Shown: piece by piece, positions 34,407 through 42,688 of the stretch | Layout: each line of letters starts with the position of its first letter | Position numbering within the stretch: position 1 is the stretch's first letter | Origin: Clostridia bacterium | GTDB lineage: Bacteria > Bacillota > Clostridia > Oscillospirales > Acutalibacteraceae | Direction: 5' to 3' | NCBI GenBank assembly: GCA_024404015.1 | Contig: JAKSQQ010000003.1 | Location: 1-42,688 of the forward strand | Length of the DNA stretch: 42,688 bases | Notes under the pieces: generated by a model | What the model was told of the DNA's origin: nothing | The model's input: the letters and a program-made list of their open reading frames with translations, nothing else | Database searches by the model: none | Made by a program: the position numbers and the translations under genes

Positions 34407-36134
34407 TTATTTGCCGAGAACGTAATCCACAACCTCCGATTTGGTATCAACCTGGGAGAAGAAGAATTTTTCTCTCTCGGCATTGTTTATAACGGTTACG
34501 GGCTTGATCTGATTGAGAACTACGCCCTTTCCCGCAAGGTATTTATTGAAATTAACATAAGCGTTTTCTTTCAAGAAAAGCACTTCGGGTTTATTGAGCA
34601 TACCCCAGCGTCTGTACTTATAGTACTTTTCATTGATATCATCCATTGCACCGTCAAGAGCGGTGATGAGCTTCTGTCTTGTTTCCTCATCGGGAACGCC
34701 GCCTCTGATTTCACAGAGCATGGTATATCTGGGGGGCTTAGTGGTAAAATCGGGATAGAAGCTGAAGCCCTGATATTCAACGCCCACTTCATTCGCAATG
34801 CGCTCGGCGGCGGCATCAATCATATCGGTAGTCGTTTTTTCATTGGCAACGTTCATTGACAGATTCTGTCTGAACATCAGCTGAACTTCCGGTGTATTAT
34901 TATACATCCTGGTTACCTTTATGACATCCTCCATTTTGTATCTGTAAAGACCGGAGAAATTGGAAACGATAACCTCGTAATATTTGCCTACCTCAAGCTG
35001 ATTGATAAGCAGGGGCTTAACGCTGTCGTCTGCCTTTTCCTCATCCTCAGAAAGAGGAAGAAACTCAAAGAAGACGGTGTAAGGGGTAAGAACATAGTCA
35101 TCCGCATCAAGCTCCGTGGGTGTGGCAAAGAAGCCCTCGGCGGCGGCGTAACCCATATTGTGAATGGGAACGTTCGGTCCGATGTTCTTGCGAAGCTTAT
35201 CAACGTAAACGGAAAGATTTGAGCCCATCATGCCGTATGCCCACTGAAGATTGGGCCAGATACGGGGAGCAATGGGGTCTTCAAAGCCCTTTTCAAATTC
35301 CTTTCTGAGCTCTGCGGCTCTTTCGGGATTGGGCTTGAATTTCTTTTCGTATTTCTTTCTGAATTCATCGGTACAATCAATATTCGGATTGATTATACCC
35401 TTTTCAATATCGTCGCAGAGCATTTCCCAGTTCTCTTCAAGGTAGTCAAACATCTGGGTAAGAAGGGTAACTACGATTGAACCGAGATAGCTTACCTTCT
35501 TATTTTCAAGGCAAAAACGCAGATGAAGATAAGAGGTATCATATTTATCGTTAAGGTCGGGGAAAAGGAGAGGAAGAGGTGAAGTGCAGAAGAAGGGAAG
35601 AATGGGCTTGAGCATTCTCAGAGGTATCTGAGCGGCGCCGTTACTCATCTTACCGTCGGGAGTCTTGTGACCGGAAAGATTAAGGGCAAGAGGACCAACC
35701 TGATTGCACATTCTGATGCCTTTCTTTTTCATATGATGAAAGGCCGTGGCAACGGCAACAGAAAAGCCGATGCACTGCATCTTCCACAGGTCATTCGCGC
35801 CCTTGGGAAGCATTTTGGGCTTACCTACGGAGCCGGATGAGGAAGCATAGCGGAAATTGATTCCGTTGAACATAAGACGCTTTTCACCGTTATTCATCAT
35901 TCTGTCAACGTACGGCTCGTAATCGGCATAGGTTGACAGAGGAACAATCTTCTGATAGTCCTCAATGGAGTGAACATCCTTGAGATTAAGCTTCTTTCCG
36001 AGTTCACAGGATTTATTTCTTCTGATTATTTTTTTAAGAACACTCTTCTGTGCTTTAAGAGGATCTTTTGTAGTATGATTTATCTGGGCTCTGGATACAT
36101 CACCGAGAAAAACTCCGAAATCTGAAAAAGCCAT
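34407..36134 (-). CDS. GH3 auxin-responsive-type acyl-adenylating enzyme
   Basis: A 575-residue protein when started at ATG 36132-36134, which has GGAGGT six bases upstream; the frame extends ten codons further without a ribosome site. It matches the GH3 branch of the adenylate-forming superfamily: phosphate loop YASSSGSVGKPK near 98, the adenine-binding GYAAAEGFF motif near 335, the SGLYRYKMEDVIKV motif near 410, and a C-terminal swivel domain ending with NFNKYLAGKG. Plant GH3 enzymes adenylate auxin or jasmonate and join it to amino acids. Bacterial members presumably form acyl-amide bonds, with unknown substrates. No signal peptide: cytosolic. It heads a three-gene operon with a secreted hydrolase and a TIM44-like protein. 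Confidence 0.88.
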   Translation of the reverse strand: MAFSDFGVFLGDVSRAQINHTTKDPLKAQKSVLKKIIRRNKSCELGKKLNLKDVHSIEDYQKIVPLSTYADYEPYVDRMMNNGEKRLMFNGINFRYASSSGSVGKPKMLPKGANDLWKMQCIGFSVAVATAFHHMKKKGIRMCNQVGPLALNLSGHKTPDGKMSNGAAQIPLRMLKPILPFFCTSPLPLLFPDLNDKYDTSYLHLRFCLENKKVSYLGSIVVTLLTQMFDYLEENWEMLCDDIEKGIINPNIDCTDEFRKKYEKKFKPNPERAAELRKEFEKGFEDPIAPRIWPNLQWAYGMMGSNLSVYVDKLRKNIGPNVPIHNMGYAAAEGFFATPTELDADDYVLTPYTVFFEFLPLSEDEEKADDSVKPLLINQLEVGKYYEVIVSNFSGLYRYKMEDVIKVTRMYNNTPEVQLMFRQNLSMNVANEKTTTDMIDAAAERIANEVGVEYQGFSFYPDFTTKPPRYTMLCEIRGGVPDEETRQKLITALDGAMDDINEKYYKYRRWGMLNKPEVLFLKENAYVNFNKYLAGKGVVLNQIKPVTVINNAEREKFFFSQVDTKSEVVDYVLGK

Positions 36135-36166
36135 AGATATACCTCCGATAATAATTTTGTACAATT

Positions 36167-36195
36167 ATTATATTATAATATAGGCATATTGTCAA
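36167..36195 (-). promoter_or_regulatory. Consensus sigma-A promoter of the GH3-LCAT-TIM44-like operon
   Basis: Minus strand TTGACA (36190-36195), 17-bp spacer, TATAAT (36167-36172): a perfect consensus, about 33 bp before the GH3 ATG. No operator-like repeat was seen, so the operon is probably well expressed in ordinary growth. Confidence 0.82.
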
Positions 36196-36264
36196 TTATG
36201 CAGATTTTCAGATTTGACCGAAAGTCACGTAAAATATTTTTTGCATTTTAACAATACTGGGCGT

Positions 36265-36304
36265 ACAAAAAAATAAAAAGTGCCTCCTCTGTTGAGGAAG
36301 CACT
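36265..36304 (-). terminator. Intrinsic terminator after rpmA
   Basis: AGTGC plus TCCTC (36279-36289) pair with GAGGA plus GCACT (36294-36304), one mismatch between the two blocks. On the minus strand a T-rich run follows. Confidence 0.88.
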
Positions 36305-36318
36305 CTGAAAATACAATT

Positions 36319-36603
36319 TTACTGTTCTACTGCGTAAACGCTGACCTTTTTGCGGTCCTTGCCCATACGCTCAAACTTAACTGTACCGTCGATAAGAGCA
36401 AAAAGAGTATCATCCGAACCGATACCTACATTGTTACCGGGATGAATCTTTGTGCCTCTCTGCTTTACAAGTATATTACCTGCAAGTACAAACTGACCGT
36501 CTGCTCTCTTGGCGCCGAGTCTCTTGGATTCGGAATCACGGCCGTTACGGGTTGAACCCATACCTTTTTTATGAGCGAAAAGCTGAAGATTAATCTTAAG
36601 CAT
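36319..36603 (-). CDS. rpmA: 50S ribosomal protein L27 with cleavable N-terminal leader
   Basis: A 94-residue L27. The ATG at 36601-36603 has CGGAGGTG upstream; the longer open frame above it is prp read in another frame. The protein begins [14 protein letters not shown]: the nine-residue leader ending in LQLF is the Firmicutes form that the Prp protease removes to expose the Ala-His-Lys end needed at the peptidyl-transferase centre. The rest ([22 protein letters not shown]...) is ordinary L27. It overlaps the end of prp by eight bases. Confidence 0.98.
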   Translation of the reverse strand: MLKINLQLFAHKKGMGSTRNGRDSESKRLGAKRADGQFVLAGNILVKQRGTKIHPGNNVGIGSDDTLFALIDGTVKFERMGKDRKKVSVYAVEQ

Positions 36604-36919
36604 TTTTTGCACCTCCGTAAATAATTCTGATATTCTGTGGATATTGCTTTGAAATTTCGACAAGATGAAGTTTAAGACCTTCAAGTACCTGATAAGCGGA
36701 TTCGGATGCATCGGATAAAGTAAAACGGAGAAATCCTTCGTCAACTTTAATATCTGCCTTCTCCCCCATTACATCCGTAACGGTATTCACCGCCATTTCG
36801 GCTGCTGAGGAAATCGCAGCGCATACGATATCACTGCCCTCTTCGGAATATCCCGAATGACCTTTTATTTCAAAGCCGTTAAGCCGGTTGTCACCGATAA
36901 AGAACTTAACACTTGTCAT
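36596..36919 (-). CDS. prp: Ribosomal-processing cysteine protease Prp
   Basis: A 107-residue cysteine protease (YsxB family) that cuts the L27 leader. The catalytic pair is His21 in [11 protein letters not shown] and Cys33 in IVCAAISSA, the standard arrangement. It lies between rplU and rpmA, the conserved place for this gene in Firmicutes, and its substrate site LQLF/AHKKG is present in the adjacent rpmA. Its stop overlaps the rpmA start by eight bases, which couples enzyme and substrate synthesis. Length is typical. Confidence 0.97.
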   Translation of the reverse strand: MTSVKFFIGDNRLNGFEIKGHSGYSEEGSDIVCAAISSAAEMAVNTVTDVMGEKADIKVDEGFLRFTLSDASESAYQVLEGLKLHLVEISKQYPQNIRIIYGGAKNA

Positions 36920-36928
36920 AAGAAAAAC

Positions 36929-37240
36929 TTATGCGTTGACAGCTGTAATCTCTACCTTTGTATAGGGCTGTCTGTGACCCATTTTGCGCTTTTCATTCTT
37001 TTTGGGCTTGTAAGTCATAACAGTAACCTTCTTGCCTTTGCCGTTCTTGAGAATTTTGGCTGCTACTGTTGCTCCTGCAACATAGGGAGCACCTACATTG
37101 ATACCGTCATCGGTTCCAACAGCGATAACCTTGTCGAAGGTGTATTCGCTTTCTTCTTCGACAGCAAGCTTTTCAACGAATACTACGTCGCCGGCCTCAA
37201 CCTTATACTGCTTACCGCCTGTTTCAATAATTGCGTACAT
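36929..37240 (-). CDS. rplU: 50S ribosomal protein L21
   Basis: A 103-residue ribosomal protein. The ATG at 37238-37240 gives the usual N-terminus [14 protein letters not shown] and normal length; an ATG four codons earlier touches the ribosome site AAAAAGGA directly. The C-terminal [19 protein letters not shown] block is diagnostic. It is the first gene of rplU-prp-rpmA and follows a structured leader. Confidence 0.98.
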   Translation of the reverse strand: MYAIIETGGKQYKVEAGDVVFVEKLAVEEESEYTFDKVIAVGTDDGINVGAPYVAGATVAAKILKNGKGKKVTVMTYKPKKNEKRKMGHRQPYTKVEITAVNA

Positions 37241-37328
37241 GTGGATAACCATTCCTTTTTCAGACTCGCTATCTTGGGCTCACAAAGTGATTATAGGGCA
37301 TAATTCGCCCTGCCCCTGATATGCGGCA
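37241..37328 (-). ncRNA. Probable L21 leader (autoregulatory 5' UTR of rplU)
   Basis: The 88 nt between the predicted start site and rplU contain GC-rich pairing segments (GGGCAGGGCG... with TGCCCT around 37290-37320, and GGCTCACAAAGTGA around 37275-37292). A structured leader in this place is the known Firmicutes L21 leader family. The match is by position and folding only, not by covariance search. Confidence 0.55.
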
Positions 37329-37334
37329 TAAGGG

Positions 37335-37363
37335 ATTATATCACCAAAGACAAGCTTTGTCAA
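37335..37363 (-). promoter_or_regulatory. Consensus sigma-A promoter of rplU-prp-rpmA
   Basis: Minus strand TTGACA (37358-37363), 17-bp spacer, TATAAT (37335-37340): a perfect consensus match starting only 12 bp beyond the folD stop codon. No folD terminator is visible, so read-through from lgt-folD is possible. Confidence 0.85.
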
Positions 37364-37374
37364 ACAATTTTTTG

Positions 37375-38232
37375 TTATTTTTCAATATTATTCTGTTCTT
37401 TTGCCGCGGCAATGGTATTTCTCATAAGCATTGTGATGGTCATGGGACCTACACCGCCGGGTACGGGAGTGATATAAGACGCCTTCGGCTCTACATCCCC
37501 ATAGTCTACATCGCCGCAAAGCTTGCCGTTTTCGTCTCTGTCCATACCTACGTCTATGACTACGGCACCGTCACCTACCATGTCGGCGGTAACGAATTTG
37601 GGCTTACCTACCGCCGCAATAAGGATATCCGCCTGTTTTGTAATTGCGGCAAGATCCTTCGTTTTTGAGTGACATACGGTAACCGTGGCATTGGCGGCAA
37701 GCATAAGCATGGCCATGGGCTTGCCCACGATATTGCTTCTGCCGATAATAACGCAATGCTTGCCTGCGACATCAACACCTTCATATTCAAGCATTTTCAT
37801 TATACCCATAGGTGTGCAGGGCATAAATACACCGCTTCCGATGGAAAGCTTGCCTACATTTACGGGGTGGAAACAGTCAACATCCTTTTCGGGAAGAATA
37901 CTGTCAAGAACAAGCTGTGAATCAATCTGCTTGGGAACGGGCATCTGACAGAGAATACCGTTGACCGAGGAATCTGCATTGAGTTGAGAAATAAGTTCAA
38001 GCAGCTGCCCGGTTGTGGTCTCGGCGGGAAGGGCATATTCTCTGGATATAATGCCTATTTTTTCACAAGCGGCTTTCTTATTATTGACATAAACTCTTGA
38101 AGCGGGATCATCGCCTACAATGATAACCGCAAGGCAGGTGTCAACTCCCTTTTCTTTGAGAGCCGACACCTCGTTTTTCATAATTTCAAGATTATAATCT
38201 CTGATTTTTTTGCCGTCAATTATCTTTGCCAT
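37375..38232 (-). CDS. folD: Bifunctional methylenetetrahydrofolate dehydrogenase/methenyl-THF cyclohydrolase
   Basis: A 285-residue cytosolic enzyme of one-carbon metabolism, NADP-dependent in most bacteria. Marks are the YVNNKKAACEKIGI segment with the catalytic Lys near 52, GILCQMPVPKQID near 93, the nucleotide-binding VIIGRSNIVGKPMAMLML near 160, and PVPGGVGPMTITMLMRNT near 257. Length is normal. The ATG shares a base with the stop of lgt (38232), so the two are translationally coupled. Confidence 0.97.
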   Translation of the reverse strand: MAKIIDGKKIRDYNLEIMKNEVSALKEKGVDTCLAVIIVGDDPASRVYVNNKKAACEKIGIISREYALPAETTTGQLLELISQLNADSSVNGILCQMPVPKQIDSQLVLDSILPEKDVDCFHPVNVGKLSIGSGVFMPCTPMGIMKMLEYEGVDVAGKHCVIIGRSNIVGKPMAMLMLAANATVTVCHSKTKDLAAITKQADILIAAVGKPKFVTADMVGDGAVVIDVGMDRDENGKLCGDVDYGDVEPKASYITPVPGGVGPMTITMLMRNTIAAAKEQNNIEK

Positions 38233-39200
38233 TACTTTTTCTCCCCCGCCTTCCTGCTTTCAGCGGTTTTGCCTTTCTTAATTTCCGATAAGGGTCTGTC
38301 CGAAAAGAAATCAATGCCGTCAATGGGTTTTGGATTGTTTTTGTACTTTACGGTAAAATACAAAAGCAAGGCAAAGCAAACCACGGCAAGAATTGCGGAA
38401 AGAAGCTGTGAAATTCTGATAGTGGTATCCGCAATATATAAGCTGTCTGTTCTGAGTCCTTCAACAACGGCTCTTTCAATTCCGTACCATACACCGTACG
38501 CAAGAATCATCTGCCCACTGAAAAGACGGAATTTACGGCAGAGCAGATAAAGCACCAGCACGCCCAGCAGACACCAAAGGGATTCATAGAGAAAAGTCGG
38601 ATGTACGGGCTCATAGGCGTTGATGCTTATGCCTTTTGCTGTGATTCGGTCATAATTTGCAAGAATATAGCTGACGGTCTTTTCGCTCTTCATTCCCCAG
38701 GGAAGAGTAGTATTCGTGCCGAAGGCCTCCTGGTTGGCAAAGTTGCCCCATCTGCCTATTCCCTGACCTACGAGAAGGGAAATGCCGACACAATCAAGGA
38801 GGTTGAGGAAATTCAGTTTTTCAACCTTACAGACGATAAATCCGGCAATTATTCCGCCGATAATACCGCCGTAGATTGCAAGACCGCCCTCCCAGATTTT
38901 GAATATTTCTCCGGGATGTGCGGAATAATAATCCCATGTGGAGAACACGTAATAAAGTCTCGCGCCCAATACACCTGCAAGGGTGCCGTAAATAAGCACG
39001 TCAATCATTTTGTCAAGACTCATTTTCCAGGTGTAGGCAATCCTTCCGCCGAGAAGGGCGGCAAGAGTAAATCCGAAAGCAATTATCACGCCGTACCATT
39101 TGATTGAAACCGGTCTGCCGAAAAGCTCAAATTCAGCAAAAACGGATGATACCTCGAAGCCCTTGTCAAGGGCGGTAAAAAATACAGTAGTAGTATTCAT
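38232..39200 (-). CDS. lgt: Prolipoprotein diacylglyceryl transferase
   Basis: A 322-residue membrane enzyme with about seven segments that adds diacylglycerol to the lipobox Cys of prolipoproteins. The Lgt signature GRWGNFANQEAFG is near residue 155, with essential Arg and Asn; HPTFLYESLW is near 206; ERAVVEGLRTDSLY near 247 holds the second essential Arg. The usual HGG is YGG here, as in many Firmicutes. A charged cytosolic tail of about 35 residues ends the protein. AAGGAAG precedes the ATG. It overlaps folD by one base and lies 12 bp after yfmH. Confidence 0.96.
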   Translation of the reverse strand: MNTTTVFFTALDKGFEVSSVFAEFELFGRPVSIKWYGVIIAFGFTLAALLGGRIAYTWKMSLDKMIDVLIYGTLAGVLGARLYYVFSTWDYYSAHPGEIFKIWEGGLAIYGGIIGGIIAGFIVCKVEKLNFLNLLDCVGISLLVGQGIGRWGNFANQEAFGTNTTLPWGMKSEKTVSYILANYDRITAKGISINAYEPVHPTFLYESLWCLLGVLVLYLLCRKFRLFSGQMILAYGVWYGIERAVVEGLRTDSLYIADTTIRISQLLSAILAVVCFALLLYFTVKYKNNPKPIDGIDFFSDRPLSEIKKGKTAESRKAGEKK

Positions 39201-39212
39201 AGAAGCACTTCC

Positions 39213-40481
39213 TTAAAGCGGTGAAACTACGGAAAGAGCACTGCCCTCTTCCGTTAATTTTTCAAGCCGTTGTGTCACAAGTTCCTTAGTAACGTTTCTG
39301 ATTGCGGAAAGCTCCTCAAAGGGCTCATATCCGGCAAAATACATATTCATAAGACAGTTACTGACACTGCCGATATCATTGTAATCCATAATGAATCTGC
39401 CGTAAATCTTGCGTCTTGCTCTCTCAATATCCACTTCGGGTATGCCTTCCCTCTTAAGACGGGCAATTTCCTCCTTGACAAGCTGTGCAACCCTTTCGGG
39501 GTTGTCGGAGGTACCGCAGGCAATAAAAGAACTGAATCCGAAGCCGTTAAAGGGCATACCGAAGAAGTCCATTTCAATAAGACCTTCATCTAAAAGACGC
39601 TTGAAGAAATGACCGGATTTACCCATAAGCACCTCGGAAAGGATTTCGGATGCGATTTCCTCCTCAAGTGTAAGCTGTGGTTTGGTCATATATTCCTTGA
39701 AGCCGAGATAAAACTGTTTTTTACCTACGGGAAGCTTCTTTTCAATATATTTCTGATACGCTTCGGGAACTTCGGGGTCAAACTTTCTCTGAGGAACGTT
39801 TTTCTTTTCTCTTTTGATTGATTTTTCAACCTGAGCGAAGATTTCGTCGGGGTTTGCCTTACCTGTTATGCAAAGCACCATATTTGAGGGATTGTAATAG
39901 GTATCGTAAAGCTTATAGAGAAGCTTGTCGTCAATATGGGAAATGGATTCCTGAGTGCCTGCGATATCAACCCTTACGGGATTCTTTTCATAAAGGCACT
40001 TCAAAAGATTGAGCATAACCACCCAACCCGGGTCATCCTGATACATACGGATTTCCTGACCGATTATGCCCTGCTCCTTTTGTACCGTTTCGGCGGTAAA
40101 ATAGGGGCTTTGAACAAAATCAAGAAGATACTCAAGAGACTTGTCTATATTGGTTGAGCCCTTGAAAAGATAAGCAGTCTGCTCAAAGCTTGTATAAGCA
40201 TTGGAGTATGCTCCCGTCCTTGCGAAGAGTTCAAATGCATCAAGCTCTTCACTTTCAAAAAGCTTATGCTCAAGGAAATGAGCAGTACCCTCGGGAATGG
40301 GGGTATAAGTACCGTCTTCATTACCGATAAAAGTATCTATTGAGCCGTACTTGACGGCAAAAAGCGCATAAGCGGAATCGTAGCCCTCCTTGGGCATTAC
40401 AAGGATACGGAGTCCGGAGGGATGATCTGCGCAGAATACGCTTTCACCGAGTAATTCGTTTTTGTACTCTTTAATCTTCAT
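39213..40481 (-). CDS. yfmH: M16 peptidase-like protein YfmH (active-site subunit)
   Basis: A 422-residue pitrilysin-family protein. The inverted zinc motif HxxEH is present as His68-Phe-Leu-Glu-His72, with the downstream Glu in EQGIIGQEIRMYQDDP, so this is the catalytic member of the pair. In Bacillus the ymfF/ymfH pair is linked to 5-aminopentanol modification of EF-P; the pathway is only partly understood. The start is ATG 40479-40481, where AGGAGG is six bases upstream; an ATG at 40487 abuts that site, and the much longer open frame is shadow from yfmF. It overlaps the yfmF end by 11 bases. Confidence 0.9.
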   Translation of the reverse strand: MKIKEYKNELLGESVFCADHPSGLRILVMPKEGYDSAYALFAVKYGSIDTFIGNEDGTYTPIPEGTAHFLEHKLFESEELDAFELFARTGAYSNAYTSFEQTAYLFKGSTNIDKSLEYLLDFVQSPYFTAETVQKEQGIIGQEIRMYQDDPGWVVMLNLLKCLYEKNPVRVDIAGTQESISHIDDKLLYKLYDTYYNPSNMVLCITGKANPDEIFAQVEKSIKREKKNVPQRKFDPEVPEAYQKYIEKKLPVGKKQFYLGFKEYMTKPQLTLEEEIASEILSEVLMGKSGHFFKRLLDEGLIEMDFFGMPFNGFGFSSFIACGTSDNPERVAQLVKEEIARLKREGIPEVDIERARRKIYGRFIMDYNDIGSVSNCLMNMYFAGYEPFEELSAIRNVTKELVTQRLEKLTEEGSALSVVSPL

Positions 40482-41748
40482 TTTCATCCTCCTGCGTTCC
40501 GTCGGATGCAAGCATAAAGATTGTATCCTTTGTGACATTACGGGCTGCCTCGCATACCTGTTCCTTCGTAACGGCAAGTATGCCTGACTTATCGTCCTCG
40601 GGGGTGACGATTTTTTCAGAGAGTATCTGTCTTGAATACCAGTTTGAGATTACATTGGGGCTGTTGAAGGTAAGTGCCTCGACGAGAGAACGCTTTGATG
40701 ATTCAAGAATTTCATCGTCAAAGTTACCGTTTCTCACATCGTTGAGCTGATTTTCAATCTCTGCGGTAACGGTTTCTTCTTTATCGGTATCAATACCGCT
40801 CTGTACCATGATTACGCCCTTGGAATTATTGAATCTTGCGGAGCAATAATAGGCAAGACTCATCTTTTCACGAACGTTTGCGAAAAGCTTTGAATAAGTA
40901 CCGCCGCCGAAAATATCGGTCATTACGCGGATTGCATAATAATTGTCATCTTCATACTCGGTACCTGCACGGTAGCCGATAACAAGCTTACCCTGATTGA
41001 CGGGCTGAAGCTCGCTGTATCTTCTGACCTCTGTGCATTCCTTAATGAAAAGGGTGGAAATATTGCGGGGCTGTCTTTTAACTCTGCCGAATCTTTCGGC
41101 AAAAAGGTCCACAATCTTATTTACATCGTTTCCGCTTACAACGGTTATCTGGAAAACTGCGGTGGAAAGAATACGCTTCCAGGCGGCATAAATATCCTGC
41201 ATAGTAACGTTTTCAACTTCCTCTGCCGTTCCTCTTACGGATCTGCCGAAGGGCTCATCCTTACACATATACGAGGTACACTGCTTCAAAGCGTAACTGC
41301 GTTTATCATCAAGCTCCTCAAGTATTTCGCTAATAAGAAGACGCTTTTCAAGATTAAGCTTATCCTCTCCGAAATCTCCGTTTGTTTCGTTGGGGTTGAA
41401 AATCAAATCCGCAAGAAGTTCTGCGCAGGAATACGCAATACTCTCGTTATCAAGAGCAAATCTGTCGTCAAGACAGCAGATTGAAAGAGTAAGAATCTGC
41501 GCGTCTCCGTCCTTGGAAACAGAGGCACCGAGATATGCGCCGTAAAGCTCATCCAGTTTTCTGTTAAGAAGAGTAAAATCGGCATACTGCTTTGACGAGC
41601 GTTTCATCAATCTGATAAGCAAGGTATTCGCCGCCGCATTTTCATCAAGGGGAACTGCCATTGACACATCAATGACATTGGTTTTATATTCATTGGTTTC
41701 AACGCTGACAACTCTCACGCCGGGAGCCGCAGTCCTGAGTTTATACAT
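40471..41748 (-). CDS. yfmF: M16 peptidase-like protein YfmF (non-catalytic subunit)
   Basis: A 425-residue M16-fold protein without the HxxEH motif: the matching region reads NTLLIRLMKRSSKQY, so no zinc site is left. It keeps the family's C-terminal FGGGTYSKLFANVREKMSLAYY stretch near 280-300, used for substrate clamping in M16 heterodimers. With yfmH it should form an active/inactive pair like mitochondrial processing peptidase or PqqG/F-type complexes. ATG 41746-41748 is chosen over the TTG one codon earlier. The 11-bp overlap with yfmH implies fixed stoichiometry. Confidence 0.9.
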   Translation of the reverse strand: MYKLRTAAPGVRVVSVETNEYKTNVIDVSMAVPLDENAAANTLLIRLMKRSSKQYADFTLLNRKLDELYGAYLGASVSKDGDAQILTLSICCLDDRFALDNESIAYSCAELLADLIFNPNETNGDFGEDKLNLEKRLLISEILEELDDKRSYALKQCTSYMCKDEPFGRSVRGTAEEVENVTMQDIYAAWKRILSTAVFQITVVSGNDVNKIVDLFAERFGRVKRQPRNISTLFIKECTEVRRYSELQPVNQGKLVIGYRAGTEYEDDNYYAIRVMTDIFGGGTYSKLFANVREKMSLAYYCSARFNNSKGVIMVQSGIDTDKEETVTAEIENQLNDVRNGNFDDEILESSKRSLVEALTFNSPNVISNWYSRQILSEKIVTPEDDKSGILAVTKEQVCEAARNVTKDTIFMLASDGTQEDENED

Positions 41749-41779
41749 CAAATATCATCTCCGGGAAATAATTTACGGA

Positions 41780-42688
41780 TTAAACGTCGCATGAGCAAAT
41801 CTGCTCATAGGTTTCTCTCTTAACAACCTCTCTTGCCTGACCGTTCTTAACAAAAACAACGGGAAGTCTGGGAATACGGTTATAATTGGAAGCCATTGAA
41901 TAGTTGTACGCACCTGTTGAAAGAACGGCAAGGATATCACCGGGAACAACGGGCTGAAGTCTTGTCCACTCCTGAATAAGGTCACCGCTTTCGCAGCATT
42001 TACCGGCAACGGTAACGGTCCAGTCTCTCTTTTCAGATGCCTTATTTGCGCATACGACCTCATAGGTTGACTGATAAAGAGCGTATCTGGGGTTATCACC
42101 CATACCGCCGTCTACGGAAACGTAAGTACGTACGTCGGGAATATCCTTTACGCAACCAACCGTGTAAAGCGTAATACCTGCGGCACCGACGATTGCTCTG
42201 CCGGGCTCGATAAGGATAAAGGGAGTCTTGAGTCCCAGATCGGAGGCGTATGAATTGACCGCTGCGGAAACCTTACGCATATAGTCGCTGTAAGCTCTGG
42301 GTCTGTCGCTCTTGAGATATTTGATACCGAAGCCGCCGCCGAGATTGAGTTCTTCAAGCTCAACGCCCGTTTCATCCTTGACCTGCTTGAAGAGGTCAAG
42401 CATTACGGTTGCGGCAAGTTCAAAGGGGTCAAGGTCAAAAATCTGTGAGCCGATATGGCAATGAAGACCTCTGAGCTTGATATTTTCCATATTGAGCGCT
42501 TCCTTGATCCCGTCAAGTGCTTCGCCCGTTTCAAGTGAGAATCCGAACTTGGAGTCTATCTGACCGGTCTTGATGAAAGAATGTGTATGTGCATCAATGC
42601 CGGGCTTGATACGGAGCATAACGCCGATTTTTCTGCCCTTTTCCATGGCAATCTTATCAAGAGTTTCAAGCTCAACAAGGTTATCAAC
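41780..42688 (-). CDS. lysA: Diaminopimelate decarboxylase (5' end outside window)
   Basis: The minus frame is open from the window edge (42688) to the stop at 41780-41782: 302 codons of the C-terminal part. It converts meso-diaminopimelate to lysine with PLP. Seen here are the TIM-barrel LRGLHCHIGSQIFD segment, GGGFGIKY (phosphate of PLP), EPGRAIVG, the CESGD active-site Cys motif, and the C-terminal beta domain with GAYNYSMASNYNRIPR. The PLP-binding Lys lies in the missing N-terminal part. An internal ATG at 42644 is not the start because the family sequence continues upstream to the edge. It lies 31 bp before yfmF. Confidence 0.95.
   Translation of the reverse strand, partial: VDNLVELETLDKIAMEKGRKIGVMLRIKPGIDAHTHSFIKTGQIDSKFGFSLETGEALDGIKEALNMENIKLRGLHCHIGSQIFDLDPFELAATVMLDLFKQVKDETGVELEELNLGGGFGIKYLKSDRPRAYSDYMRKVSAAVNSYASDLGLKTPFILIEPGRAIVGAAGITLYTVGCVKDIPDVRTYVSVDGGMGDNPRYALYQSTYEVVCANKASEKRDWTVTVAGKCCESGDLIQEWTRLQPVVPGDILAVLSTGAYNYSMASNYNRIPRLPVVFVKNGQAREVVKRETYEQICSCDV

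Noticed and set aside
36857..37303. A 148-codon plus-strand frame opposite rplU and its leader
   Set aside because: It covers rplU, the start of prp and the leader; no independent support.
1..42688. CRISPR arrays, tRNA/rRNA genes, transposases, integrases and phage genes
   Set aside because: No direct-repeat arrays, cloverleaf sequences or mobile-element proteins were recognised on either strand.

Overview
The window looks like chromosome from an uncultured, anaerobic, gut-type Clostridia (Oscillospirales/Ruminococcaceae-like). The support is: purine-rich Shine-Dalgarno sites, sigma-A promoters with 17-bp spacers, a T-box leader before pheST, an L27 with a cleavable leader beside its Prp protease, an IreB homologue, a YfmF/YfmH pair, and genes for host-glycan use and rubredoxin-type oxygen/NO defence. 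No tRNA, rRNA, CRISPR array, phage or insertion sequence was recognised. Gene names come from recognising motifs and family patterns by eye; no database search was run.

Layout. 1-1401 (minus): an oxidative/nitrosative-stress operon holding a decayed flavodiiron protein gene, an intact flavin reductase-rubredoxin, and the start of a NimA-like flavoprotein; its promoter is intact. 1612-3060 (plus): a TIM-barrel sugar epimerase/isomerase and a low-molecular-weight tyrosine phosphatase. 3123-3827 (minus): a PnuC transporter. 4006-14304 (plus): one tightly packed run, uvrB-uvrA-nahK-unknown-GH29 fucosidase-anchored metallophosphatase-GH30, joining DNA repair to sugar salvage. 14362-17282 (minus): a secreted LCAT-like hydrolase and a sialate O-acetylesterase. 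17518-20435 (plus): two overlapping GPH sugar symporters. 20495-22375 (minus): a second LCAT-like hydrolase.

From 22487 to the end every gene is on the minus strand and mostly housekeeping: a conserved small protein and IreB; T-box-controlled pheS-pheT; yceD-rpmF; pgi and a small P-loop protein; a metallophosphoesterase; a secreted PPC-repeat protein; an operon of a GH3-type adenylating enzyme, a third LCAT-like hydrolase with a Cys nucleophile, and a zinc-ribbon protein; rplU-prp-rpmA with a consensus promoter; lgt-folD; yfmF-yfmH; and lysA, cut by the window end.

How the genes work together. NahK, the fucosidase, GH30, the sialate O-acetylesterase and the two symporters form a plausible intracellular route for imported host-type oligosaccharides (fucosylated, acetylated, HexNAc-containing). 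None of the three enzymes has a signal peptide, so hydrolysis should follow uptake. The less familiar material is the family of three diverged secreted LCAT-like hydrolases, one with Ser replaced by Cys and sitting in an operon with a GH3-type adenylating enzyme. A second striking point is the decayed flavodiiron gene, which leaves its rubredoxin partner without a local oxygen/NO reductase.
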